From positions 98,282 to 162,281 of the forward strand of contig RYVZ01000004.1 of NCBI GenBank assembly GCA_003979345.1: a stretch of 64,000 nucleotides of DNA. Direction: 5' to 3'. How positions within the stretch are numbered: position 1 is the stretch's first letter; each line of letters begins with the position of its first letter. The notes beneath the pieces were generated by a model. It saw nothing but the letters and a program-made list of their open reading frames with translations, searched no databases and was not told where the DNA came from. This stretch comes from Lachnospiraceae bacterium (lineage in GTDB: Bacteria; Bacillota; Clostridia; Lachnospirales; Lachnospiraceae). This document shows positions 33,519 to 42,072 of this stretch, one piece after another. The position numbers were made by a program, and so were the translations under genes.

Positions 33519-36374
33519 CTAGATATCATTCGCCATTCCCGTAACAAGCTCCTCTCTGGGTGCGAGCTCAAAATAATATTTGATCACATCCCGCGTCATT
33601 TCTGCCGCATAAGAGGAAGCATAACCGTACTCAATGCGCGCTGCGATCGCAATTTCAGGGCTGTCATACGGTGCATAGCAGACGAAAAGAGCATGGGGCG
33701 GTCTTGTCCTGCTCTCCTGCGCCGTCCCTGTCTTTCCTGCGACCGGAACTTCCATTTCTGAATAATAGCGCATATTTTCGACCACCTGACGCATCCCCGT
33801 ATGAATAGAATCCCATGTTGAATCTGCGAAATCAAGTGTATTCCGGATTTCTGCATGATTCTCACGCAAAACGGTTCCCTCCGCATCCTCAATGCGGTCT
33901 ATCAATGTTAAATTATAACACGTTCCGCTGTTCGCGACTGTTGTAACGTATCGCGCAAGCTGAGCTGTGGAATAGTTTGCATTTCCCTGTCCGATCACAG
34001 TAATAACCGGATATTCGTCCGATATTTTAGGTGCGGACTCATCTATTTCCACGCCTGATTTATCCCCTAATCCGTAAAGCTCCGCATATTTTGTCAGTTC
34101 GTCGATTCCCAAATTCTCGTTATAGACACCGTCCTCCAAACTCATGCGATATGCCGCTTCATAAAAATAGCAGTTACAGGAATGGCGGATGGCTCCTGTT
34201 ACATTTAAGGAGCCATGTACACCGGTACAGCGGTTTACCGCGTCAAGACGGTCAAACACACCATGACAGACGATCCGGTCCTGCGTCGTCAGATATCCGT
34301 CTTCAAGAACGGCAGATGCCGATACCATCTTAAATGTAGAGCCGGGAGCCGTTCTGCGCTGTGTTGTATAATTTAACATCGGATAAGACAGATCCGTATT
34401 GATCTGATTCCAGTAAGCCGCATCCGACACGCGATTGGTATCATACCCCGGATAAGAGACCATCGCAAGCACATCCCCTGTATTGACATCCGTAATGACC
34501 ATATCTCCGGTACACGGATCCAATGCAAGCTGCGCCGGTGTAATATCCAGATTCTTAATCCGGTTTCGCATAAACTGATAGGGGCTTACCGCATTATTGA
34601 CAAATGCGGCGAGTTCATCATCGGTCAGATGTACGATCTCCCTGTCGACCAAAAGCTGACATACCTGTTTCCCGGTCAGTCTGTCCCCCAAAATCATATA
34701 CTTGATCATGCGTTTGCCAAAATCCGTATTCTCATTCAGGTAAGAGATAATGAAATCAACAAGAACCGTATAGACTTCCTCCGAATCCGCATACTGGTTT
34801 TCAAGAGGAAGCCTTGCCGTATCGATCCAGTTCATGGAAATGGCATGCTTCAGAAATTCCTGCAGACTGATCGTCTCGTCGTTTCTCCATGCCTTATAAA
34901 TTTCATCCGACGTATCGATCAATTCCGTCTGCAGAATTCCTACATTATCTGACTGAAGCATCGATACGATATAACTCTCATAGACCGCATATTCCGTGTC
35001 CAGATCGCTGTAGACCGTTCCCGTCTCCAACAGCTCCTGCCGGAGTCTGGCTAACACGATATCCTTATTGTCCAGATAGTTTGCGTAGACAATGCTCTCC
35101 GTCTCAGACGCATCTTCATGGTCAAAATCTTTCATTTTCAGGATATTGTTATCGAACAGTGCAAAATACACATCGTAAATCGGGATCTGGATCTGGCTCT
35201 CTGTCGCGTGCTCTGCCGGGATGTACTCTTTGATGTTCTTGATCTTTTCAAGCAGTATGCCTGCGATCTTCTGCTCCAATATGTGATATGCCGTCTCCTG
35301 CAATTCCATATCGATCGTTAAATAAATATCATTTCCGGCAACCGGTTCTGTGCGTTCAGCCGTTTCGATCACTCTGCCAAGGTTATCCACATACACGATC
35401 TCAGAGCCTTTTATTCCCTGAAGCTCCAGTTCCATACTCTGCTCAATACCGGTCTTTCCCACAATGTCATTGCTTGCGTAATCATCACTTTGTGCCTGAT
35501 AGCTCACAAGCTCCTCTGACGAGATCTTTCCCGTGTAGCCGACAACATTACTGAAATAGACGGAATCCACGTATTTACGCATGGTATCTTCAAAAATAGA
35601 TACGCCCGAAAGCACATCGCTATTTTCCATGACGGCAACAATGGTCTCCTCGGAGACATTTGTTGCGACCGTTGTCGGAATATATTTCTGATAGCTGTTT
35701 AAGCTCATGGCATACCGGATCGTCACGATCTTCAGCAGTTCCTCTTTTGTATACCCCTCACCAACAATAAACTGTCTGTTTCCGGACTCGTCAAGAAGAT
35801 AGCCGCCGTCTTCGTCATACAGATATTTTCCGACACCGAACCGTCTTCTGCCCCCCAGATATTCCATAACCTCGTCGGGAGTCGCCGTCTTTTCCGCATA
35901 TGTCAAATCCTGAATACTGCTGTGCCCGTAAATATCTGCCAGAAAACGCAGCAGTACATTTCCCGTTACTGTATAGGAAAACTTACCGTCCTCATCGATC
36001 ACGATTGAAAAATCATTGATTATGGAATCCCCGTTATCTTCTATCATATGGATCAGACGGTAAATGGTCGTATTCAACTCTTCATTTTTGGTCGAACCCG
36101 AATCATAGACATCTTCAATGATCACGGAGTAGGCAAGCTCATTATAGGCAATGATATTTCCGTTGCGATCAAAAATCTGACCGCGGGTGCTTGCGATCGA
36201 CCGCTCTTTTCTGATGCGAAGCCTGAAGTTTTCCATGTAAGATTCTCCGCGGACGATCTGCAGATCAAAAAGACGGTAGACAAGCACCGCGCACAGACCG
36301 GTCACGAGCAGTGAAAGAATGAAAAAACGGGAAGTGACAAACCGGATCAGCCAGTCCTTAAAATTGCTAAACAA
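33519..36374 (-). CDS. Class B penicillin-binding protein PBP2, large form
   Basis: 951 residues. An N-terminal membrane anchor (about 18-36), a PBP dimerisation domain starting ARG-like STRGQIFDRNGN, and a transpeptidase domain with STFK (679-682), SCN (732-734) and KTGTAQ (881-886). It cross-links stem peptides during elongation as the partner of RodA. It is much longer than the 600-700 residues usual for PBP2; the excess is a helix-rich block between about 365 and 615, after GNDIYLTIDMELQ and before the transpeptidase strand TPAQLALDP. The last codons of mreD overlap its start by 8 bases. Confidence 0.92.
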   Translation of the reverse strand: MFSNFKDWLIRFVTSRFFILSLLVTGLCAVLVYRLFDLQIVRGESYMENFRLRIRKERSIASTRGQIFDRNGNIIAYNELAYSVIIEDVYDSGSTKNEELNTTIYRLIHMIEDNGDSIINDFSIVIDEDGKFSYTVTGNVLLRFLADIYGHSSIQDLTYAEKTATPDEVMEYLGGRRRFGVGKYLYDEDGGYLLDESGNRQFIVGEGYTKEELLKIVTIRYAMSLNSYQKYIPTTVATNVSEETIVAVMENSDVLSGVSIFEDTMRKYVDSVYFSNVVGYTGKISSEELVSYQAQSDDYASNDIVGKTGIEQSMELELQGIKGSEIVYVDNLGRVIETAERTEPVAGNDIYLTIDMELQETAYHILEQKIAGILLEKIKNIKEYIPAEHATESQIQIPIYDVYFALFDNNILKMKDFDHEDASETESIVYANYLDNKDIVLARLRQELLETGTVYSDLDTEYAVYESYIVSMLQSDNVGILQTELIDTSDEIYKAWRNDETISLQEFLKHAISMNWIDTARLPLENQYADSEEVYTVLVDFIISYLNENTDFGKRMIKYMILGDRLTGKQVCQLLVDREIVHLTDDELAAFVNNAVSPYQFMRNRIKNLDITPAQLALDPCTGDMVITDVNTGDVLAMVSYPGYDTNRVSDAAYWNQINTDLSYPMLNYTTQRRTAPGSTFKMVSASAVLEDGYLTTQDRIVCHGVFDRLDAVNRCTGVHGSLNVTGAIRHSCNCYFYEAAYRMSLEDGVYNENLGIDELTKYAELYGLGDKSGVEIDESAPKISDEYPVITVIGQGNANYSTAQLARYVTTVANSGTCYNLTLIDRIEDAEGTVLRENHAEIRNTLDFADSTWDSIHTGMRQVVENMRYYSEMEVPVAGKTGTAQESRTRPPHALFVCYAPYDSPEIAIAARIEYGYASSYAAEMTRDVIKYYFELAPREELVTGMANDI

Positions 36375-36882
36375 ACTTCTTTTCGCTCCTTTTCTCTATC
36401 TCATCAAACTTCTGATTGATTTTCAGGTTCATTGGATAAAACAATACCGTTAATACGATGGTATATACCGTTTCCGGCACGATGACATGCAAAAAATAAA
36501 AAGGCAGTTCAAACCGCCCTCTCAGCAGATATAGCAGAACATAAACCGCAAAACCATACGCAAGATCGCTGACGGTGATCAAAAACAGCGGCAGCTTGAT
36601 ATCCTCCGGGAAAAACACACGGTGGAACATTCCGTTTGCATAGCCGATATACATATAAATAATCGCATAAAATCCAATGACCTGTCCAAAAAAGATATCC
36701 GTCAGCAAGCCGCAGAAAAATCCGACCAGCAGACCATTCTTTTTTCCCCTCATAAAGCCATAAGCGGACGTGATAATGATCAACAGATTTGGTGCGACCC
36801 TGCCAAGTGAGATCCATTGCATAAGCGTCCCCTGCAGCACAAAACAAAACATCACCATCAGTGCTATCACGATTTTTCTCAT
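36367..36882 (-). CDS. mreD: Rod shape-determining protein MreD
   Basis: 171 residues with about five membrane segments and little else, typical of MreD. It lies between mreC and the PBP2 gene, overlapping the latter by 8 bases. MreD is a membrane component of the elongasome that works with MreC to control RodA-PBP2 activity. The family is poorly conserved in sequence, so the identification leans on the operon. Confidence 0.88.
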   Translation of the reverse strand: MRKIVIALMVMFCFVLQGTLMQWISLGRVAPNLLIIITSAYGFMRGKKNGLLVGFFCGLLTDIFFGQVIGFYAIIYMYIGYANGMFHRVFFPEDIKLPLFLITVSDLAYGFAVYVLLYLLRGRFELPFYFLHVIVPETVYTIVLTVLFYPMNLKINQKFDEIEKRSEKKFV

Positions 36883-36964
36883 ATTATGGTCATGCTCCTT
36901 CTATAGTCCCCAGGCTCTGTACAATGTTAAAGAGCGCTCCATGCCAAACAAACCCTGTCCGGTC

Positions 36965-37837
36965 TTAAGATTCCCCGATCGTCTGTTTCTTTTCAAGAAT
37001 GACCAATACGACCTCTAAATGCTCAAAATCGACCGCGGGCGCTAAATACCCTGACTTTGACAAATTGTTTGCATCTGTATCGATCTGCGTTATGTAACCG
37101 ATCACGATGCCGGGAAGATATTTATCTGAAATATTGGAGGTTACGATCTTATCGCCGATCATGACTTCATTGTCCGAATCGATCAGCTGGGAAAATGAAA
37201 TCTTTCCAACCGACATCAGCTCCAGACTGCCCGATACGATCACATTATCAGCCGTTGACAGTACCATACCGCTGACATTGATATTATCTGCAATGATAGA
37301 TTCTACACGCGCCCAGTTAGGTCCGATCACCGTAATGCGCCCTACCAGACCGCCGTCTGCAATGACATTCATATCGACGGCAAGCCCGTCATCCGTTCCC
37401 TTGTCGATGATAAATGACGAAAACCAGTTGCCTGTATCTTTTGCGATAATACGGGCTCCGACTTTCGTATACCCTTCATAAGACTGATCCAGCTCGTATA
37501 ATTCACGAAGCTGGTAGAGTTCAAAGCGATCCTGCTGCAACATTGTATTCTGCAGGGTCAGCTCGTCGAGCTGACGTTTTAAGTCCTCGTTCTCCATGAG
37601 CAGGTCGCGGATCTCTACCAGTTCATCCACACGTTTTGACAGATAGCTGCCCACCTCGCTGATCCCTGCCTGAAAGGGTGCGATCACGGTACCTGCGATT
37701 CCGTTTAACGGTCCTTTTGTAAAATCCGTCGTCAGCGTGATCAGCATCATACCGATGCAAAGAACAGTCAGGATCAGGAGAAGATATTTACTTGGAAGGT
37801 GAAAATGCTCTCCCTTTTTTTTTATGACAGGACTCAT
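36965..37837 (-). CDS. mreC: Rod shape-determining protein MreC
   Basis: 290 residues. A basic start, one membrane helix (about 18-38), a coiled coil (about 65-105, EIRDLLMENEDLKRQLDELT) and beta-barrel domains with GARIIAKDTGNWFSSFIIDKG and GLVGRITVIG, the MreC signatures. It links the cytoplasmic MreB filaments to the extracellular synthesis machinery. It starts 2 bases after the mreB stop. Confidence 0.93.
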   Translation of the reverse strand: MSPVIKKKGEHFHLPSKYLLLILTVLCIGMMLITLTTDFTKGPLNGIAGTVIAPFQAGISEVGSYLSKRVDELVEIRDLLMENEDLKRQLDELTLQNTMLQQDRFELYQLRELYELDQSYEGYTKVGARIIAKDTGNWFSSFIIDKGTDDGLAVDMNVIADGGLVGRITVIGPNWARVESIIADNINVSGMVLSTADNVIVSGSLELMSVGKISFSQLIDSDNEVMIGDKIVTSNISDKYLPGIVIGYITQIDTDANNLSKSGYLAPAVDFEHLEVVLVILEKKQTIGES

Positions 37838-37839
37838 AG

Positions 37840-38856
37840 TTATTTGCTCATTCCCTCAATCGCGTAGGCAACAGATTTATAGTTATCTTCTTTGATGATT
37901 TTCGCAAGTCCGAGTGCAACACTCTTCATCGGCGCATCGATCGAATTGATCTTTAATCCGGTTCCCTTTGCAATCAATTCCGCGAGATGCATGACCTGTG
38001 ACGCTCCTCCCGTTAAATAGACTCCATGGCGATAAATATCCGCCGCAAGCTCCGGCGGCGTCCGCTCCAGGATCACCTTGATATTATCAATAATTGTTGC
38101 AAAATGCTCCTTCAGACATTCGTCCACAAGTGCTGTCGGTATCTCACGTTCGACCGGAAGTCCTGTTACGATATCACGCCCGTATACGACTGCATTCGCT
38201 CCGTTTTCCTCCAGTTCGCATAACAAGATCTTGACTTTTTCCGCTGTTTTCCCGCCGATCAGCAGACTGTATTCTCTTCTGATCGCATTGCGGATCGCTT
38301 CGTCAAATTTCTGCCCGCCCACTTTGATCATTTTGCTTAAAACGATTCCGCCGAGCGATAAGATTGAAATCTCCGTGGTATCATAACCTACGTTTACAAC
38401 CAAAACCCCCTGTGAATTCTTCACATCTATATCCAGTCCGAGCCCGTCTGCAACCGCCTTCTCAACCACCATGATCTTGCGAGCCTTTACGCCCGCGTCC
38501 TTGACCAGATCATAAAAGGCTCTCTTTTCCACTTCCGTCACATCCGTCGGCACGGCAATGTAATAGTCTGCGGGACGAATGGTTCCTTTGCAGATGTCGC
38601 TGACGAAATATTTTACGAGAAGCTGCATATTTTGAATATCTGCGATCACACCGTTACAGAGCGGATAGGAAATATGAATATTGGACGGCGCTTTCTCGAA
38701 CATCTCATACGCCGAGTTGCCATAAGCAAACAACGTATTCTTATTCTCGATCGCGATCATATTTTTTTCCACAAGAATCGCATCTTCGTTCCTGCTGTAA
38801 ATTTTGATATTACTCGTTCCAAGGTCGATGCCGAATATATTATTTCCCAACCTCAT
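37840..38856 (-). CDS. mreB: Rod shape-determining actin MreB
   Basis: About 338 residues of the actin-like family. Phosphate-binding loops are IFGIDLGTSNIKIYS and VNVGYDTTEISIL, with the adenosine motif GVYLTGGASQVMH. It forms membrane-associated filaments that orient side-wall synthesis. I start at 38856 (AAAGGGG before MRLGNN); the longest frame adds 18 residues without a ribosome binding site. First gene of mreBCD-PBP2. Confidence 0.92.
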   Translation of the reverse strand: MRLGNNIFGIDLGTSNIKIYSRNEDAILVEKNMIAIENKNTLFAYGNSAYEMFEKAPSNIHISYPLCNGVIADIQNMQLLVKYFVSDICKGTIRPADYYIAVPTDVTEVEKRAFYDLVKDAGVKARKIMVVEKAVADGLGLDIDVKNSQGVLVVNVGYDTTEISILSLGGIVLSKMIKVGGQKFDEAIRNAIRREYSLLIGGKTAEKVKILLCELEENGANAVVYGRDIVTGLPVEREIPTALVDECLKEHFATIIDNIKVILERTPPELAADIYRHGVYLTGGASQVMHLAELIAKGTGLKINSIDAPMKSVALGLAKIIKEDNYKSVAYAIEGMSK

Positions 38857-38890
38857 GTACCCCTTTCTAACCGTAACGCTCTTCGTCTTC

Positions 38891-39562
38891 TTACAGAAGT
38901 TTTTCCTCAAGAAAGCTCATATACCTGCCGTCACCGATGATAATATGATCCAGCAGCGGAATCTGAAGGAATGACCCCGCGGCCTTGATTCTTGCCGTCA
39001 TCGTAAAATCTTCTCCGCTTGGCTTCGGATCTCCGCCCGGATGATTATGCAGGAGCATAATATACACCGCCCTGTACTCGAGCGCCCTGATAAACATGTC
39101 GCGCGGCGAAAGAACAGAAAAATTCACCGTTCCGGTTGACAGCACCGTGTCAATGATCAGGCGGCACCGGTTATCAAGCAGTAGCATGCGCACCTGTTCA
39201 TTTTCAAGATGACGCATCTGCTCCATGTAATAAGCGGCGACCATCTCCGGTCTGCTGAAATCCAGACGCTCATGCATGCGAGACGCTGCGATCCTGTTTG
39301 ACAGCTCGGCAACACATTTGATCCGCACCGCCTTCACTTCGCCAATTCCCTTGACAGACTTCAACTGCTCCAGATGGATATGCTGCAACTGTAACAGTCC
39401 GCTCTGATTCGCATTCATGCTCAAAATCTTTTTCGCCAGACTAAGCGCATCTTCTCCCTTCGTCCCCGTCCGTATAATAATGGCAAGAAGTTCTGCATCT
39501 GTAAGATTCTGCGCGCCATATGCAAGAAATTTTTCATATGGCAGATCTGTTTGATTTTTCAT
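38891..39562 (-). CDS. radC: RadC family JAB/MPN domain protein
   Basis: 223 residues. A helix-hairpin-helix region (LKSVKGIGEVKAVRIK) precedes a JAB/MPN metalloprotease-like domain with the complete motif LHNHPGGDPKPSGED. The name radC is traditional; its true role is unknown, and DNA-repair involvement has been disputed. It stands directly upstream of mreB, as in many Gram-positive bacteria. The N-terminus is slightly short relative to relatives but has the YEKFLAYGAQNLTDAELLAI block. Confidence 0.9.
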   Translation of the reverse strand: MKNQTDLPYEKFLAYGAQNLTDAELLAIIIRTGTKGEDALSLAKKILSMNANQSGLLQLQHIHLEQLKSVKGIGEVKAVRIKCVAELSNRIAASRMHERLDFSRPEMVAAYYMEQMRHLENEQVRMLLLDNRCRLIIDTVLSTGTVNFSVLSPRDMFIRALEYRAVYIMLLHNHPGGDPKPSGEDFTMTARIKAAGSFLQIPLLDHIIIGDGRYMSFLEEKLL

Positions 39563-39688
39563 AAGTATACCCTCGTTCGCATCAAAATACTCTCCGGGTA
39601 CATCTTACGCGTTATGAGGGTACCCACAATTGATACTATTCTAACACAAAACCCAATTCATGTATACCTCTTTTTCGATGCTCTTTGC

Positions 39689-40996
39689 CTATAGCCTGGA
39701 AAGCGCCGAAGGGGAGATCAGTCCCTCATCTACAAAGCGCTGAAATGTCTTTAAGATGCCGAATCCGGCATGCTCCCAGGTAAGTCCTCCCTGAAAAAAG
39801 ACGTTGTAAGGCGGCTTCATCGGACCGTCCGCCGAAAGCTCGATCGACGAACCGGAAACAAATGCGCCCGCCGCCATGATGACCGGACTGTCATAGCCAG
39901 GCATATCCCACGGTTCCGGCACAACATGACTGTCAACGCCTGCCGCAGCCTGTACGGCCTGGCAGAATGCGCGCACACCCTCAGGCCTTTCAAAGCGGAT
40001 CGCCTGAATAATATCAAAACGTTCTTCCGACGCATCCGGCGTACAGACAAAACCGCACGGTTCATAAAGATTTGCGGCGAAAACGGCGGCTTTTAAGGCG
40101 CTTGCCGTAACCGTAGGCGCCAGAAACAGCCCCTGATAAAAAGAAGTCAGCACACCGAGCGACGCGCCGACTTCCTTTCCAAGCCCCGGAGAAGTCAACC
40201 GATACGCGGCGTTTTCCACACATTCTTTTCTTCCGGCAATATAGCCGCCGATCGGGGCGAGCCCTCCCCCCGGATTTTTGATCAGTGAACCGACTGCCAT
40301 ATCCGCACCAACATCTGTCGGCTCGATCCTCTCTACAAACTCTCCATAGCAGTTATCGACCATGCAGATGATATCCGGTCTGATGCTCTTTACAAAAGAG
40401 ATCAGTTCGCCGATCTTTGCTACAGACAGGGTTGGACGCGCTAAATACCCCTTGGAACGCTGGATCGTGACAAGCTTTGTCTTTTGACTGATCGCCGCCC
40501 TGATCCCGTCATAGTCAAATGAGCCGTCCTTTGCCAGTTCGACCTGCCTGTATGTGACCCCGTATTCGGCAAGCGATCCCCTGGACGGGCGGATACCGAT
40601 CACTTCCTCTAAGGTATCATAAGGCTTTCCAACCGGGGATAAGATTTCGTCTCCCGGTCTTACATTGCTCATAAGCGCAAGTGCAAGTGCGTGTGTACCG
40701 CATGTGATCTGCGGGCGTACAAGCGCATCTTCCGCATGAAACAACTTTGCATAAACCTGCTCCAGTGTATCCCTGCCGACATCACCATAACCATAGCCTG
40801 TCGTGCCAAGCAGACACGCCTCTGAAACACGCGCATCTTGCATGGCCTTCAGCACCTTGAGCTGATTATACTGCGCTGTCTCATCTATTTTCATAAACCG
40901 CCCGCGCAAGCGTTCCTGCACACGTCCGCCTGCCTCATAAACTTCACGGGAAATTCCCATGCTCTCATACATTGCCTCTAATGTGGTATCTGCCAT
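39689..40996 (-). CDS. Methionine gamma-lyase family protein (YnbB-like PLP enzyme)
   Basis: 435 residues of the fold-type-I PLP enzyme group called the aluminum-resistance/YnbB family. The PLP lysine is in GSLIKNPGGGLAPIGGYIAG, with conserved PQITCGTHALALAL and DNCYGEFVE upstream. Its substrate is uncertain; a C-S lyase reaction is predicted from related enzymes. It lies 91 bases downstream of miaA, the same neighbourhood in which ynbB is found in Bacillus. Length is normal. Confidence 0.85.
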   Translation of the reverse strand: MADTTLEAMYESMGISREVYEAGGRVQERLRGRFMKIDETAQYNQLKVLKAMQDARVSEACLLGTTGYGYGDVGRDTLEQVYAKLFHAEDALVRPQITCGTHALALALMSNVRPGDEILSPVGKPYDTLEEVIGIRPSRGSLAEYGVTYRQVELAKDGSFDYDGIRAAISQKTKLVTIQRSKGYLARPTLSVAKIGELISFVKSIRPDIICMVDNCYGEFVERIEPTDVGADMAVGSLIKNPGGGLAPIGGYIAGRKECVENAAYRLTSPGLGKEVGASLGVLTSFYQGLFLAPTVTASALKAAVFAANLYEPCGFVCTPDASEERFDIIQAIRFERPEGVRAFCQAVQAAAGVDSHVVPEPWDMPGYDSPVIMAAGAFVSGSSIELSADGPMKPPYNVFFQGGLTWEHAGFGILKTFQRFVDEGLISPSALSRL

Positions 40997-41087
40997 TCCT
41001 GTTTTGCCTCCGGTATTGTATATTATTTATATATTTTGCAGGCGTTTGAAAACGCCCTTGAGCCAGTCCTTAACCGCATTTGCGTAT

Positions 41088-42038
41088 TTATTGGATGATA
41101 CCCTTCTCTTGCAGATATGCGCACATTCTTGCAAGAATTTCATCTTCCGAGGCAAATGCCCCGCGTTCCAGCCAAATGACGTCCCGCTCCCGCTTAAACC
41201 ATGTGATCTGACGCTTTGCAAAATGCCTCGTGTCCCGCTTTATGCGGTAGACTGCCTCTTCCAGGCTGATCTGTCCGTCCAGAAAATCAAACAGTTCTTT
41301 ATAACCCAGCCCCTGCATGGAAACCATGTTGCGTGTACAGCCTGACGCCCGTAAGCTTTGAACCTCCTTAAGCAGCCCTTCATCCATCATCCGGTCCACG
41401 CGTTCATCAATACGCGTATACAGTTTTTCACGTTCATCATTCAACACAAAGTAGCAGAATGCATACGGTGACTGCCTTTTTCGCTGACTCTCATTATGTG
41501 CGGAGATCGGCGCATGATTTTCCTCATAAAACTCGATTGCCCGTATCACACGCTTTACATTGTTTTTGTGTATGCATTTTGCCGATTCAGGATCGATCAC
41601 CAAAAGCCGGTCATAGAGCGCCGCCGCTCCCTCCGGCGTTTTCGCCTGTTCCTCTAATTTCCTCCTATAAGGGCTTTCCTCATGATGTTCCAAAAAATCA
41701 ACATCGTAGAGCACGGACTGGATATAGAAACCAGTTCCGCCGACTAAAACAGGAATATGCCCTCTCCCATAAATATCATGCATTTCATTCTTTGTCATTG
41801 ACTGAAAACGTACGATATCAAACGGCTCATCCGGTTCCAGTACATCGATCAAATGATGTGAAATGCCTTGTGTTTCTTCTTGTTTAATCTTGGCCGTGCC
41901 AATATCCATCCGGCGGTAAACCTGCATGGAATCGGCGGAGATGATTTCTCCGCCGATTGTTTTTGCCAGTGAGATGGAAAGTGCTGTCTTTCCAACTGCA
42001 GTCGGCCCCGTAAGAATGACGAGTGGTTTCCTGCTCAT
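41088..42038 (-). CDS. miaA: tRNA dimethylallyltransferase
   Basis: 316 residues. The P-loop LTGPTAVGKTALS is followed by GGEIISADSMQVYRRMDIGTAK, with ARFRxR-like conservation later (TRHFAKRQITWFKRE). It adds a dimethylallyl group to N6 of A37 in tRNAs reading U-initial codons; MiaB, encoded 46636-48123, then adds the methylthio group. I start at 42038 (GGGGAG upstream of MSRKPLVI) because the 28-residue extension overlaps mutL's 3' end without a ribosome binding site. Confidence 0.93.
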   Translation of the reverse strand: MSRKPLVILTGPTAVGKTALSISLAKTIGGEIISADSMQVYRRMDIGTAKIKQEETQGISHHLIDVLEPDEPFDIVRFQSMTKNEMHDIYGRGHIPVLVGGTGFYIQSVLYDVDFLEHHEESPYRRKLEEQAKTPEGAAALYDRLLVIDPESAKCIHKNNVKRVIRAIEFYEENHAPISAHNESQRKRQSPYAFCYFVLNDEREKLYTRIDERVDRMMDEGLLKEVQSLRASGCTRNMVSMQGLGYKELFDFLDGQISLEEAVYRIKRDTRHFAKRQITWFKRERDVIWLERGAFASEDEILARMCAYLQEKGIIQ

Positions 42039-42072
42039 CCGCCCCGCTCCCCTCTCTGCTTCAAAGTCTTTT

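Noticed and set aside
39563..39625. TACCCTC/GAGGGTA inverted repeat between radC and the PLP enzyme gene
   Set aside because: Only 7-8 bases pair over a 40-base loop, with no T-run or promoter in a useful position. It is probably chance.
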